Source of the DNA: Chloroflexota bacterium
GTDB taxonomy: Bacteria; Chloroflexota; Limnocylindria; Limnocylindrales; CSP1-4
DNA: 45,517 bases
Reading direction: 5' to 3'
Assembly (NCBI GenBank): GCA_021786385.1
Contig: JAJYNJ010000049.1
Coordinates: 1 to 45,517 of the forward strand
Below are positions 14,397-22,868 of the stretch, piece by piece (the first letter of the stretch is position 1; each line of letters begins with the position of its first letter). The translations under genes and the position numbers were made by a program. The notes beneath the pieces are model-generated. The model did not search any database. It was given only the letters and a program-made list of their open reading frames with translations, and was not told the DNA's origin.

Positions 14397-15416
14397 ATGA
14401 AGCTCGGGCTGATCGGACTGGGGCGCATGGGCGCCAACATGGCCCGCCGCTGGGGAGGCGCCGGGCACACTGTGGTGGGCTACGCCCGCCATGCCGAAAC
14501 GGTCCAGGCGCTCGTCGCGGACGGCACGCTCACCGCCGGGGCGACCTCGCTCGCCGATCTCGTGGCACAGCTCGAGCCGCCGCGCGTCCTCTGGCTGATG
14601 GTGCCCGCTGCAGCGGTCGACGATACCCTGGCGCAGTTGACGCCGCTCCTGCAGTCGGGCGATGTCGTGGTCGACGGCGGCAACTCCTACTATCGCGACG
14701 ACATTCGCCGCGCCAGGGAACTGGCGGCAGCGGGGATCCGCTACCTCGACTGCGGCACGAGCGGCGGAGTCTGGGGCCTGGAGCGTGGCTACTGCCTGAT
14801 GATCGGCGGCCCTAAGGACGCGGTGGCGCTCCTCGAGCCGCTCTTCGCGGCCCTCGCCCCGGGGGTCGCGGCGGCGCCGCGCACGCCGGGGCGCGACGGA
14901 CCCCCGAGTCCGGCCGAGCAGGGCTACCTACACTGCGGCCCCGCGGGCGCCGGGCACTTCGTGAAGATGGTCCACAACGGTATCGAGTACGGCGTGATGG
15001 CGGCCTACGCCGAGGGGTTGAACATCCTCGCCCACGCCGATGCCGGGCGCGAGGGGCGCGCGGTCGACGCCGAGACCGCGCCGCTACGCGAGCCCGAGCT
15101 CTACCGGTACCAATTCGATCTGCCTGCGGTGGCCGAGGTCTGGCGTCGCGGCAGCGTCATCGCCTCCTGGCTGCTCGATCTCACCGCCCAGGCACTCGCC
15201 CAGAGCCCGGACCTCGCGGGCTTCTCGGGCCGCGTCTCGGACTCGGGCGAAGGCCGCTGGACGAGCATCGCGGCGATCGACGTCAGCGCGCCGGCCCCGG
15301 TGCTCACCACCGCGCTCTATGCGCGCTTCAGCTCGCGCGGCGAGGCGGACTTCGCCGACAAGGTCCTCTCGGCGATGCGCTATGCCTTCGGCGGGCACCT
15401 GGAGAAGCCGGCATAG
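14397..15416 (+). CDS. 6-phosphogluconate dehydrogenase, decarboxylating (short YqeC/GntZ type)
   Basis: The 339-residue enzyme should oxidise and decarboxylate 6-phosphogluconate to ribulose-5-phosphate. The N-terminal Rossmann motif GLIGLGRMGANMARR, the DGGNSYYRDD motif, the substrate loop DCGTSGGVWGLERGY and the catalytic segment GHFVKMVHNGIEYG are all present. The length of about 300-340 residues fits the short, usually NAD-preferring class rather than the 470-residue Gnd. ATG 14397 has AAAGGAGG upstream. In this operon with a KDG-type kinase and a 2-ketoacid reductase it points to gluconate or 2-ketogluconate breakdown. Confidence 0.9.
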   Translation: MKLGLIGLGRMGANMARRWGGAGHTVVGYARHAETVQALVADGTLTAGATSLADLVAQLEPPRVLWLMVPAAAVDDTLAQLTPLLQSGDVVVDGGNSYYRDDIRRARELAAAGIRYLDCGTSGGVWGLERGYCLMIGGPKDAVALLEPLFAALAPGVAAAPRTPGRDGPPSPAEQGYLHCGPAGAGHFVKMVHNGIEYGVMAAYAEGLNILAHADAGREGRAVDAETAPLREPELYRYQFDLPAVAEVWRRGSVIASWLLDLTAQALAQSPDLAGFSGRVSDSGEGRWTSIAAIDVSAPAPVLTTALYARFSSRGEADFADKVLSAMRYAFGGHLEKPA

Positions 15417-15450
15417 GCCGGCACGGACGGGCTCGCACCAGGAGAACGCG

Positions 15451-16533
15451 ATGGTGCACGGCGTCGGGACACCGCACCGCGGCGGGCTCGATTTCCTGTC
15501 GCTGGGCGGCGTGGTGATCCGCCTCGATCCGGGGATCGTCCCGTTCCGCAAGGCGCGCGAGTGCCGGATCCACGTCTCCGGCGGCGAGTACAACGTGGCG
15601 GCGGACCTCGCCGACTGCTTCGGCCTGCGCACCGCCATCGCCACGGCCATGGTCGACTACCCCCTCGGCGAGCTCGTCGACGAACGGATCCGGGCGATGG
15701 GCGTGCGCCCCATCTACCGGCGCTTCGCCCACGACGGCGTGCGCGGGCCCAACATCGCGACCGTCTACGGCGATCGCGGCTTCGGCGTGCGGGCCCCCGT
15801 CGTCTTCTACAACCGTGCCGACGAGGCGGCCGCGCGCCTCGTCCCGGGCGACTTCGACTGGGCGGCGATCTTCGCGGAGGGGGTGCGCTGGTTTCATTCG
15901 GGCGGCATCTTCGCCGCGCTCTCGTCGGAGACCGCGGCGCTGATCATCGAGGGGATGGTGGCAGCCCACGCGGCGGGCGCGACCGTCTCGTTCGACCTCA
16001 ACTACCGGCAGAAGATCTGGGCCCCCGAGGGGGGCCAGGCGCGGGCGCAGGCGGTCATGGCGCGCATCGTCGAGCACGTCGACGTGCTGGTGGGGAACGA
16101 GGAGGACCTGCAGGAGGGGCTGGGCATCCCCGGTCCTGCGGTGGCCGCGACCTCGGGCCTCGATCCGAGCGCCTTCCTCGGGATGATCGAAGCGGTGGTC
16201 GCGCGCTTCCCGAGCGTGAAGGTCGTCGCGACGACGCTGCGCGAGGTGCGCTCGGCGAACCGGCACGCCTGGAGCGCCGTGGCCTGGGCGGACGGCGCGG
16301 CGCACGTCGCCCCGACGATGGAGCTGGAGGTCTACGATCGCGTTGGCGGCGGCGATGGGTTCGCTGCGGGCTTCTTCTACGGGTTGCTGACGGGCGCTGA
16401 CGTCGCCGCGGCGCTGCGCCTGGGCTGGGCCCACGGCGCGCTGGTGGCGACCTTCCCTGGCGACACCACGATGGCCACCCTCGAGCAGGTGCAGGCGCTC
16501 GCTGCGGGCGGGTCGGCGCGGATCCAGCGATGA
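15451..16533 (+). CDS. PfkB-family sugar kinase, probably 2-keto-3-deoxygluconate kinase-like
   Basis: The 360-residue protein has the ribokinase fold. Substrate-binding GGEYNVAADLAD lies near residue 45, DLNYRQKIWAPEGG in the middle, and the ATP/catalytic motif YDRVGGGDGFAAGFFYG near the C terminus, with Asp as base. The GGGD version of the usual GAGD motif is common in KdgK-like enzymes. It would phosphorylate a keto-sugar acid. ATG 15451 has CAGGAG upstream. The stop overlaps the next start by 4 nt (ATGA). Exact substrate cannot be read from sequence; 2-ketogluconate kinase is an equally good fit to the operon. Confidence 0.85.
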   Translation: MVHGVGTPHRGGLDFLSLGGVVIRLDPGIVPFRKARECRIHVSGGEYNVAADLADCFGLRTAIATAMVDYPLGELVDERIRAMGVRPIYRRFAHDGVRGPNIATVYGDRGFGVRAPVVFYNRADEAAARLVPGDFDWAAIFAEGVRWFHSGGIFAALSSETAALIIEGMVAAHAAGATVSFDLNYRQKIWAPEGGQARAQAVMARIVEHVDVLVGNEEDLQEGLGIPGPAVAATSGLDPSAFLGMIEAVVARFPSVKVVATTLREVRSANRHAWSAVAWADGAAHVAPTMELEVYDRVGGGDGFAAGFFYGLLTGADVAAALRLGWAHGALVATFPGDTTMATLEQVQALAAGGSARIQR

Positions 16534-17528
16534 GGAAGACACGCCCGATCGTCGTGGTGACCCGGCGGACACTGCCGGGCGGCGGACTCGAGCGCCTGGC
16601 CGAGCAGGTCGAGCTGGTGCGGTGCGAGACGGACGTCGCCCCGCGCGTTGACCAGCTCGTGCCGCTGCTCGCCCGTGCCGCGGGGCTCCTCTCGCTGACC
16701 ACTGACCGGGTCGACGCAGCGCTCCTGGACGCCGCCCCGCATCTGCGGGTGGTCTCGAACGCCGGCGTCGGGACGGACAACCTCGACTTGGCCGAGCTGA
16801 CCGCACGGGGCATTCCCGCCGGTAACACCCCGGGCGTGCTGGTCGAAACGACGGCCGACCTGGCGTTCGCGCTCATCCTCGCCGCGAGTCGGCGCCTGGT
16901 AGAGGCGGATCGATACGTGCGCGAGGGTCGCTGGACGGGCGTGCCGTTCGACCTGCTGCTCGGCCAGGACGTGCACCGCGCGACGCTCGGGATCGTGGGC
17001 TACGGTGCGATCGGCCGCGCGGTCGCCCGCCGCGCGCTCGGGTTCGACATGACCGTGATTCACCATTCCCGCACGCGGCGCGACGACGAGCTGTCGCGCT
17101 GGGTCCCGCTCGACGAACTGCTGCGGACCGCCGACATCGTCTCGGTGCACACGCCGCTCACACCGGAGACGCGCGGGCTGATCGGCGCGCGAGAGCTCGC
17201 GCTGATGAAACCGACGGCGGTGCTGGTGAACACGTCGCGGGGCCCGGTCGTGGACCAGGCGGCGCTGACCGCCGCGCTCGCGGAACGGCGGATCTTCGCC
17301 GCGGGGCTCGACGTGACCGCGGTCGAGCCGATCTCGTCCGACGATCCGCTCTTGCGGCTGCCGAACTGCATCGTGCTGCCGCACATCGGCTCGGCCTCGC
17401 TGGCGACTCGCTCCCGGATGGTCGAGCTCGCCGTCGACAACATCCTGGCGGGGCTGGCTGGCACGCGGCTGCCGCACTGCGCGAACCCGGAGGTCTACAC
17501 CGCGACGGGCGGGACTCCGTCGACTTGA
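16530..17528 (+). CDS. D-2-hydroxyacid dehydrogenase, glyoxylate/2-ketogluconate reductase type
   Basis: The 332-residue NAD(P)-dependent enzyme has the family layout: N-terminal half of the catalytic domain, VVSNAGVGTDNLDL, then the nucleotide-binding loop LGIVGYGAIGRAVARR. Catalytic Arg is in NTSRGPVVD, Glu in DVTAVEPISSDDPLL and His in LPHIGSAS. It should reduce 2-ketogluconate or glyoxylate/hydroxypyruvate, or run in reverse. It overlaps the kinase by 4 nt. Its 3' end overlaps the convergent ClC gene by 34 bp, so both coding ends are under double constraint. The first 5-15 residues are basic and variable. Confidence 0.88.
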   Translation: MRKTRPIVVVTRRTLPGGGLERLAEQVELVRCETDVAPRVDQLVPLLARAAGLLSLTTDRVDAALLDAAPHLRVVSNAGVGTDNLDLAELTARGIPAGNTPGVLVETTADLAFALILAASRRLVEADRYVREGRWTGVPFDLLLGQDVHRATLGIVGYGAIGRAVARRALGFDMTVIHHSRTRRDDELSRWVPLDELLRTADIVSVHTPLTPETRGLIGARELALMKPTAVLVNTSRGPVVDQAALTAALAERRIFAAGLDVTAVEPISSDDPLLRLPNCIVLPHIGSASLATRSRMVELAVDNILAGLAGTRLPHCANPEVYTATGGTPST

Positions 17529-19627
17529 TGCGGCACCGCCTCGCCCGCGGCCCCCGTGCCCCCATCCGAAGAGGTGTCAGCCCGCGCTAGCAACGCTTGC
17601 ACGTCCGGCACCGCCGCCGGTGTGGCGAAGACGCTGAGCCGATCGCCGCCTGCGAGCACCACGTCGCCCCGCGGGACGATCAGCGCGTCGCCCCGCTGAA
17701 CGGCGACCAGGACGGCATCGCGAGGCCAGGGTACCTCGGCCACGCGCGAGCCGACCAGCGGCGATTGTGGTGCCAGGTCGGCTTCCACGATCGTGCCGCC
17801 TGGGCTCGGACCGCGCAGCACCCGGGTGTTGCCCTTGAGTGCGCGGCGGTAGGCGCTCATCACGTCGCGCACGCTCAGCACGCCCACCAGACGGCCACCG
17901 TCGACCACCGGCAACCAATTGACCCCGGCGTCGCTCATCGCCTCGAGCGCGCGATCGAGGCCGGCGTCGCTGCCGACCGATGGGTGCGCCGTATCCATGA
18001 CGGCACCGACCGCCGTCGCTGGGTTCGTCTTCTGCAGCGTGGCGAGCGAAACGATGCCGGCGATCTGCCCGTTCGCGTCGAGGACCGGCGCGCCCGGGAC
18101 GCCGGTGAGCTTGGCGCGCTCCAGGACGCGGCCCGCCGGCTCGTCGGTGCTCGCGACGCAGCGGAGCGCCCGTAGCGCGTTCCCGGCGCTGATCGAGGCC
18201 ATCAGCGGCATCGCGGTGCGGTACTGGTGGGCCGGCGACTCGGTCCGGTCGCGCAGCTGGCTCTCGTAGATCGAGGCATCGCCGACCACGAAGGTGGCCA
18301 GCCCGACGGCGACCATGGCGGGGGCCAGCATCGAGAGATTGCCGGTCATCTCGGCGACCATCAGCATGACGGCCAGCGGGGCGTGGGCGATGCTCCCGAA
18401 GAGTGCCATCATCGCCACGATGGTGAACGGCGCAGGATCGAGGGGCAGCCCTGGAGCGATCGGCTGGAGGAGCCGCCAGATGGCGGCGCCCAACAGCCCG
18501 CCGATCACCATGCCGGGCCCGAAGACACCGCCCGATCCGCCCGAACCGATGCTGAGCGACGTGGCTAGGATCTTGGCAAACGGCAGCAGCAACAGGACCC
18601 AAAGGGGCAGCCCGAGCACAGCCGTGCTGAAGCCAGTCTGCAGCCACCCGTACCCTGTGCCGAGCGCCCCGGGCAGCAGCATCCCGAGCGTGCCCACGGC
18701 GACGCCCGCGATGGCTGGGCGCAGCGTGCGAGGGATCGTCCAGCCGCGGAACCAGTGGGTCAGACCGTAGAAGCTGCGCACGTACAGCAGGCCGACGAGA
18801 CCGGCCGCGATCCCGATCCCCGCGTAGTAGAGGAGCTGGCCTGGATTGGTGAACGTGGCGTGCGTCTGGAACCCGAAGATGGGAGCGAAGCCCTCCACGC
18901 TGCCATAGATCGAATACCCCACGATCGAGGCGATGAACGAGGGGACCAGCGCTTCGGCCTCCACGTCGTCTCGGTAGAGGATCTCCGCGCCAAGCACGGC
19001 ACCGCCGAGCGGTGCGCGAAAGATCGAGCCGATGCCCGACCCGATTCCGACAGCCACGGCAATCCGGGCGTCTCGCGCGTCGAGATCGAGGAGACGGGCC
19101 AGGAACGAGCCAAAGCCCGCGCTGATCTGGGCCGTGGGGCCCTCGCGGCCTCCGGAGCCGCCGGAGCCGATGGTGATCGCGGACGCGACGATCTTGATCA
19201 GGGGGATGCGGGCACGGATCCGCCGTGGGCCGTGGTGGTATGCAGCGATCGCGGCGTCCGTGCCGTGGCCCTCTGCCTCGGGGGCGAAGCGGTACACGAT
19301 CCAGCCCGAGATGAGCCCGCCGAGTCCGACCACGGCTGGTAGCAGCCACGGTCGCGCGATGGCGGTGATCGACGCGTTGCCTTCGCCAGCCGGCGTGGGC
19401 GGGTTGTAGCCGGCGATCAGCCCAAGGAAGAACCGTGTCCCGAGCTGCAGCGAGGTGAAGAAGACGATCGCCCCCACACCCGCGACGACGCCGATCAGCG
19501 CGCCCAGGACCACCCACTTGCGCAGGTATGGGGCGGCACGGATCCGGCGCCGGAGGCCCGGCAGCCAGGCGGCCGCGCGCAGGCGCAGCAGCGCGAGATC
19601 TGCGGTGCGGGGCGACGGGCGGCTCAT
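17495..19627 (-). CDS. ClC-type chloride channel/antiporter with CBS and TrkA-C-like domains
   Basis: The 710-residue membrane protein carries the three ClC selectivity motifs: GSGGSGGREGP with the gating glutamate, a second GSGGSGGVFGP segment, and further helices to about residue 440. A CBS pair follows (RCVASTDEPAGRVLERAK to DVMSAYRRALKG), then a C-terminal TrkA-C/RCK-C-like domain (VGSRVAEVPWPRDAVLVAVQ with GDVVLAGGDRLSVFA). The regulatory domains suggest control by nucleotide or another small ligand. ATG 19627 overlaps the stop of the MarR gene (ATGA). The C-terminal coding end overlaps the convergent dehydrogenase by 34 bp. Confidence 0.93.
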   Translation of the reverse strand: MSRPSPRTADLALLRLRAAAWLPGLRRRIRAAPYLRKWVVLGALIGVVAGVGAIVFFTSLQLGTRFFLGLIAGYNPPTPAGEGNASITAIARPWLLPAVVGLGGLISGWIVYRFAPEAEGHGTDAAIAAYHHGPRRIRARIPLIKIVASAITIGSGGSGGREGPTAQISAGFGSFLARLLDLDARDARIAVAVGIGSGIGSIFRAPLGGAVLGAEILYRDDVEAEALVPSFIASIVGYSIYGSVEGFAPIFGFQTHATFTNPGQLLYYAGIGIAAGLVGLLYVRSFYGLTHWFRGWTIPRTLRPAIAGVAVGTLGMLLPGALGTGYGWLQTGFSTAVLGLPLWVLLLLPFAKILATSLSIGSGGSGGVFGPGMVIGGLLGAAIWRLLQPIAPGLPLDPAPFTIVAMMALFGSIAHAPLAVMLMVAEMTGNLSMLAPAMVAVGLATFVVGDASIYESQLRDRTESPAHQYRTAMPLMASISAGNALRALRCVASTDEPAGRVLERAKLTGVPGAPVLDANGQIAGIVSLATLQKTNPATAVGAVMDTAHPSVGSDAGLDRALEAMSDAGVNWLPVVDGGRLVGVLSVRDVMSAYRRALKGNTRVLRGPSPGGTIVEADLAPQSPLVGSRVAEVPWPRDAVLVAVQRGDALIVPRGDVVLAGGDRLSVFATPAAVPDVQALLARADTSSDGGTGAAGEAVPHQVDGVPPVAV

Positions 19628-20073
19628 CGGATCGTCTCGAGCGTGGCGCCGAGCTCGCTCAGCTGGCGCAGGATGGGCGGCGGCAGGGGCTCCAGTCCTT
19701 GGACCGCTGCGTACAGCAGCTCACGCCGCCGCGCCATGACCCGGTCCCGCACGGCTCGTCCCTGGTCGCTGAGGCGCACCCGGGTGGCGCGATGGTCATG
19801 CGCGTCCTTCTCGGTGACGACCAGACCGCGTCTGCGCATGCGGGTGATCAGACGGCTGGCCGGGGAGATCGCGGAACCGATGCGGGTAGCCACTTCGCCG
19901 ACCGTGGCGCCGTCGTCGTGCTGAGACACCACCATCAGCACGCGCCACTGCGCGAAGGTCAACTCGACGCCTGCCCGGGCGAGCGCCAGCGAGGTGACGG
20001 CGACCAGCCCGACCGCCAGGGACTCGAGCGCGTCCGTCGGCGTGGGTGTCTGCGGCGAGCTACTGGTCTGCAT
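19624..20073 (-). CDS. MarR-family transcriptional regulator
   Basis: The 149-residue protein has the MarR winged helix: LTFAQWRVLMVVSQHDDGAT, then VGEVATRIGSAISPASRLITRMRRRGLV (split here in two motifs), and the wing DAHDHRATRVRLSDQG. It ends in a dimerisation helix. It is translationally coupled to the ClC channel, so it may respond to an anion or acid stress and control that gene. ATG 20073 lies 6 nt after a -10 box, indicating a leaderless mRNA. Confidence 0.9.
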   Translation of the reverse strand: MQTSSSPQTPTPTDALESLAVGLVAVTSLALARAGVELTFAQWRVLMVVSQHDDGATVGEVATRIGSAISPASRLITRMRRRGLVVTEKDAHDHRATRVRLSDQGRAVRDRVMARRRELLYAAVQGLEPLPPPILRQLSELGATLETIR

Positions 20074-20079
20074 GCGGCC

Positions 20080-20107
20080 AGGATAGCAGATGCATTCCAT
20101 GTGACAA
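20080..20107 (-). promoter_or_regulatory. marR-clc promoter, leaderless
   Basis: On the minus strand TTGTCA (20107-20102) and TATCCT (20085-20080) are 16 bp apart, and the ATG at 20073 follows the -10 box after 6 nt. No ribosome-binding site is needed or seen. Confidence 0.55.
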
Positions 20108-20262
20108 GCAATGGCGCGACCCGTGAGCAGCGACCTCCGCTCGACGACGGCGTGGGTCCTACGCCGGAGCCCGACGCCGGAGCCCGACGCCGGTATGCGT
20201 TCGACGAGCAGAAAGGCCGCGGTGGGTCCATATTCGTGATAGGCGGTACGTATTCCAACGGC

Positions 20263-20268
20263 TACAAT
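20263..20268 (+). promoter_or_regulatory. -10 box of the toxin-antitoxin operon
   Basis: TACAAT ends 6 nt before ATG 20275, again placing the start of transcription at the start codon. A -35 box is not obvious. The 20074-20262 gap otherwise contains a short CGGAGCCCGACGC repeat. Confidence 0.5.
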
Positions 20269-20274
20269 ACGTCC

Positions 20275-20577
20275 ATGGGCGGTCGGGTTGGCGAGCGCGG
20301 CCAGATCACGATCACGAAGGCGATCCGCGAGCAGCTGGGGATCTACGCCGGCGACGAGGTGGTCCAGCGAATCGACGACGGGCGGGTCATCGTGGAGATC
20401 GTCCCTGCACGCCACCGCCGGTCGCTGGCCGGGATTCTTGCTGGTGCGGTCACGCGCCATCCAGCGGACGAATCCTGGGAGGCTCTGCGCGCGGCCGCGG
20501 CTGCTACCCCTGACCCGGACCGCCCGATCTTCCCCGCGCCACCCGCCACGGATGAGGAAGCGCAAGGATCTCCGTGA
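20275..20577 (+). CDS. AbrB/MazE-type antitoxin
   Basis: The 100-residue protein starts with a SpoVT-AbrB swapped-hairpin DNA-binding domain (VGERGQITITKAIREQLGI, GDEVVQRIDDGRVIVEIVP). It continues into a flexible Pro/Ala-rich tail that should wrap the toxin. It would bind the PIN toxin encoded next and repress the operon. ATG 20275 directly follows a -10 box. The stop and the GTG start of the toxin overlap by 4 nt. Confidence 0.88.
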   Translation: MGGRVGERGQITITKAIREQLGIYAGDEVVQRIDDGRVIVEIVPARHRRSLAGILAGAVTRHPADESWEALRAAAAATPDPDRPIFPAPPATDEEAQGSP

Positions 20578-20969
20578 TCTCCGCGGACACATCGGTGCTG
20601 GTGCGCTACCTGGTCGGCTCTCCGCCCGACCAGGCCTCGCGAGCCGCACGGCTGATCGACGAGTCGGAAGGTCTCGGCGTCTCGCTGCTCGCCCTGGTCG
20701 AGTGCGCACACGTGCTGCGGACCCAATACGGCGTGAGTCGCACCGAGGTGGTCAACGCGCTGATCGGGCTCGTGCGGCGCGCAAACATCCAGGTCCTGGG
20801 CTTGGATACGGACGACGTCACCGATGCCCTGCTACGCGCCCGAGCCATCGTCTCATGCTCCATCCCGGACGCCCTGATCGCCATACAAGCGCGCGCGGCG
20901 CGCGCCTTGCCGCTGTACACGTTCGACCACGGCCTCTCGCGCATCGGGGTTCCCGTCGCGGAACCGTAA
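20574..20969 (+). CDS. PIN-domain ribonuclease toxin, VapC-like
   Basis: The 131-residue protein has the four acidic residues of the PIN site: Asp5 (SADTSVLVRYL), Glu43 (LVECAHVL), Asp99 (SIPDALIAI) and Asp118 (TFDHGLSR). It would cleave RNA with Mg2+ when released from its antitoxin. The GTG start at 20574 overlaps the antitoxin stop, the usual arrangement for coupled synthesis. All catalytic residues are intact, so the module should be active. Confidence 0.9.
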   Translation: MISADTSVLVRYLVGSPPDQASRAARLIDESEGLGVSLLALVECAHVLRTQYGVSRTEVVNALIGLVRRANIQVLGLDTDDVTDALLRARAIVSCSIPDALIAIQARAARALPLYTFDHGLSRIGVPVAEP

Positions 20970-21119
20970 CGTGCACCGCGCGCGAGCCGGGCCGTGCATA
21001 CTGGGCGGCTGGACGCAGTGGCCCGACCGCACCCGCCTGCGGGCGAGGGGATGGGCACCTCCGTCAGCCGCGCGGCCACCCGGCCGCGCTCGACTGGCAG
21101 CTCGCGAGGCAAAGACGGC

Positions 21120-22172
21120 ATGAATGCACTGGCGCACGCGCCGACCGTGGCCTGGGCCGGCGACGCGATCGAGATCGTCGACCAGACGAAGCTTCCCGAT
21201 GCGCTCGAGATCCTCCGCCTGACGAACGTCGACGCGGTGGTCGATGCGATCTGCAGGCTGGCGGTGCGCGGCGCCCCGGCCATCGGTGGCTGCGGTGCGC
21301 TGGGCATGGTGGTGGGATTGGACGAAGCGCGCCCCTCGTCGGCGGAGCAGGCGCGGGCCGCCCTCGATGCGCTGGCGGCACGCCTCGGGGGCGCACGACC
21401 CACGGCCGTGAACCTTTCCTGGGCCGTGCGGCGCGTGCGGGACGCGGCCGCTGGGGAGCCGACGCCCACCGCCATCCGCGAACGGGCGCTCCGGGAAGCT
21501 CAGCGGATCGTCGATGAGGACCGGGAGGCGTGCCGGCGGATCGGCGAGTTCGGCCGAGTGGAGCTGCCGACCGCGACCACGATCCTGACCCACTGCAATA
21601 CCGGCCGACTCGCGACGCTTGGCTGGGGGACCGCGCTCGGGGTCGTCTACGCCAAGGCGGCGGCCGGCGAGCCCGTTCGCGTCTTCGCCTGCGAGGCTCG
21701 CCCACTGCTCCAGGGTGCACGGCTCACGGCCTGGGAGTTGATGGACGCCGGGATCGACGTGACCTTGATCGTCGACAGCGCGGCGGCGGCGTTGCTCCAT
21801 TCCGGAGCCGTGGACGCGGTTGTCCTGGGAGCGGATCGCGTCGCGGCCAACGGCGACACGGCCAACAAGGTCGGCACGTTCGCGCTGGCGGTGGCCGCGC
21901 GCCACGCCGGCGTCCCGTTCTACGTGGCTGCCCCGACGTCGAGCTTCGATCCAGCGACGCCGTCGGGAGATCAGATCGTGATCGAGGAGCGCCCGGCCGA
22001 CGAGGTGCGTGCCTGGCGGGGCCACTACGCCGCCCCCACGGGCGTCAAGGTCTGGAACCCTGCGTTCGACGTCACGCCGCACGAGCTGATCACTGGGTTC
22101 ATCACGGAGGTCGGGGTGATCCATCCACCTTTCTCGGCGCTGGCATCCGTCCGCACCGGGGCCCACCCATGA
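21120..22172 (+). CDS. mtnA: Methylthioribose-1-phosphate isomerase (MtnA family)
   Basis: The 350-residue enzyme converts 5-methylthioribose-1-phosphate (or 5-deoxyribose-1-phosphate) to the ribulose-1-phosphate form. Signature residues are present: VRGAPAIGGCGALGM, catalytic Cys159 in THCNTGRLATLGWGT and Asp239 in LGADRVAANGD, matching the Cys160/Asp240 pair of the B. subtilis enzyme. ATG 21120 gives the family length; an in-frame ATG at 21051 would add a basic, repeat-like leader. The stop overlaps the class II aldolase start (ATGA). mtnB/C/D/K are absent, so with the aldolase this looks like the DHAP-shunt version of salvage rather than the full methionine cycle. Confidence 0.92.
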   Translation: MNALAHAPTVAWAGDAIEIVDQTKLPDALEILRLTNVDAVVDAICRLAVRGAPAIGGCGALGMVVGLDEARPSSAEQARAALDALAARLGGARPTAVNLSWAVRRVRDAAAGEPTPTAIRERALREAQRIVDEDREACRRIGEFGRVELPTATTILTHCNTGRLATLGWGTALGVVYAKAAAGEPVRVFACEARPLLQGARLTAWELMDAGIDVTLIVDSAAAALLHSGAVDAVVLGADRVAANGDTANKVGTFALAVAARHAGVPFYVAAPTSSFDPATPSGDQIVIEERPADEVRAWRGHYAAPTGVKVWNPAFDVTPHELITGFITEVGVIHPPFSALASVRTGAHP

Positions 22173-22858
22173 CCGGGCCCGCCAGCTGGCTTGCTGCGCG
22201 CGAGCAGCTCGTCCTCTTCGGCCGACGGCTGCTGGCCGAGCGCCTGGTCTACTTCACGGCCGGCAACTTGAGCGTGCGCATTGCGGACGACCCGGAGCTC
22301 GTTGCGGTCACGCCAGCGAGCACGCCGTACGACACGATGCGGCCAGACGACATCGTGATCGTGCGCACCGACGGGCGAGTAGTGGATGGCGCGCGTCGGC
22401 CGACGAGCGAGCTCCCGTTGCATACCCTGGTCTACGCGCGGCGCGATGACGTCGGCGGGGTCGTCCATACACACAGCCCAGCGGCGATGGCCGTCGCGGC
22501 GATGGGGATCGGGATCCCGCCGATCCTGCACGGCCTGATCTCGGCCTGCGGCGGCGGGATCGTCACCGCGCCCTACGCGCGAGGCGGCACGGCCGAGGTC
22601 GCTGACTTCACCACCGCGGCCCTCCGCGACCGGAGCGCCTGCCTGTTGCGCAACCACGGCGTCTTGGCGATCGGGCCGGGCCTCGAGCATGCCTACAACG
22701 CGGCCTCCGTGGTGGAGGGAGCCGCCGACGCGTACCTCCGGGCGCTCGCGTTTCGGCCCGTGCCCCAGATCGCTCCCGACGAGGTCGAGCGGATCCGGCG
22801 CGAGCAGTGGGCGCCGGCCTGGTCCCGGCGGGCCGGGGCGCCCACGCACGGTGGCTAG
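22169..22858 (+). CDS. Class II aldolase (fuculose-phosphate/MtnB-like)
   Basis: The 229-residue Zn-dependent aldolase has GNLSVR, the TPASTPYDTM phosphate loop, Glu81 (TSELPLH), the metal histidines His100 and His102 (VVHTHSP) and His163 (LLRNHGV). It would cleave a ribulose-1-phosphate derivative to dihydroxyacetone phosphate and an aldehyde (acetaldehyde from 5-deoxyribulose-1-phosphate, or methylthioacetaldehyde). FucA and MtnB dehydratase are close relatives, so the reaction is inferred from its translational coupling to mtnA. The complete metal set indicates an active enzyme. Confidence 0.87.
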   Translation: MTGPASWLAAREQLVLFGRRLLAERLVYFTAGNLSVRIADDPELVAVTPASTPYDTMRPDDIVIVRTDGRVVDGARRPTSELPLHTLVYARRDDVGGVVHTHSPAAMAVAAMGIGIPPILHGLISACGGGIVTAPYARGGTAEVADFTTAALRDRSACLLRNHGVLAIGPGLEHAYNAASVVEGAADAYLRALAFRPVPQIAPDEVERIRREQWAPAWSRRAGAPTHGG

Positions 22859-22868
22859 GACCGGCTGG

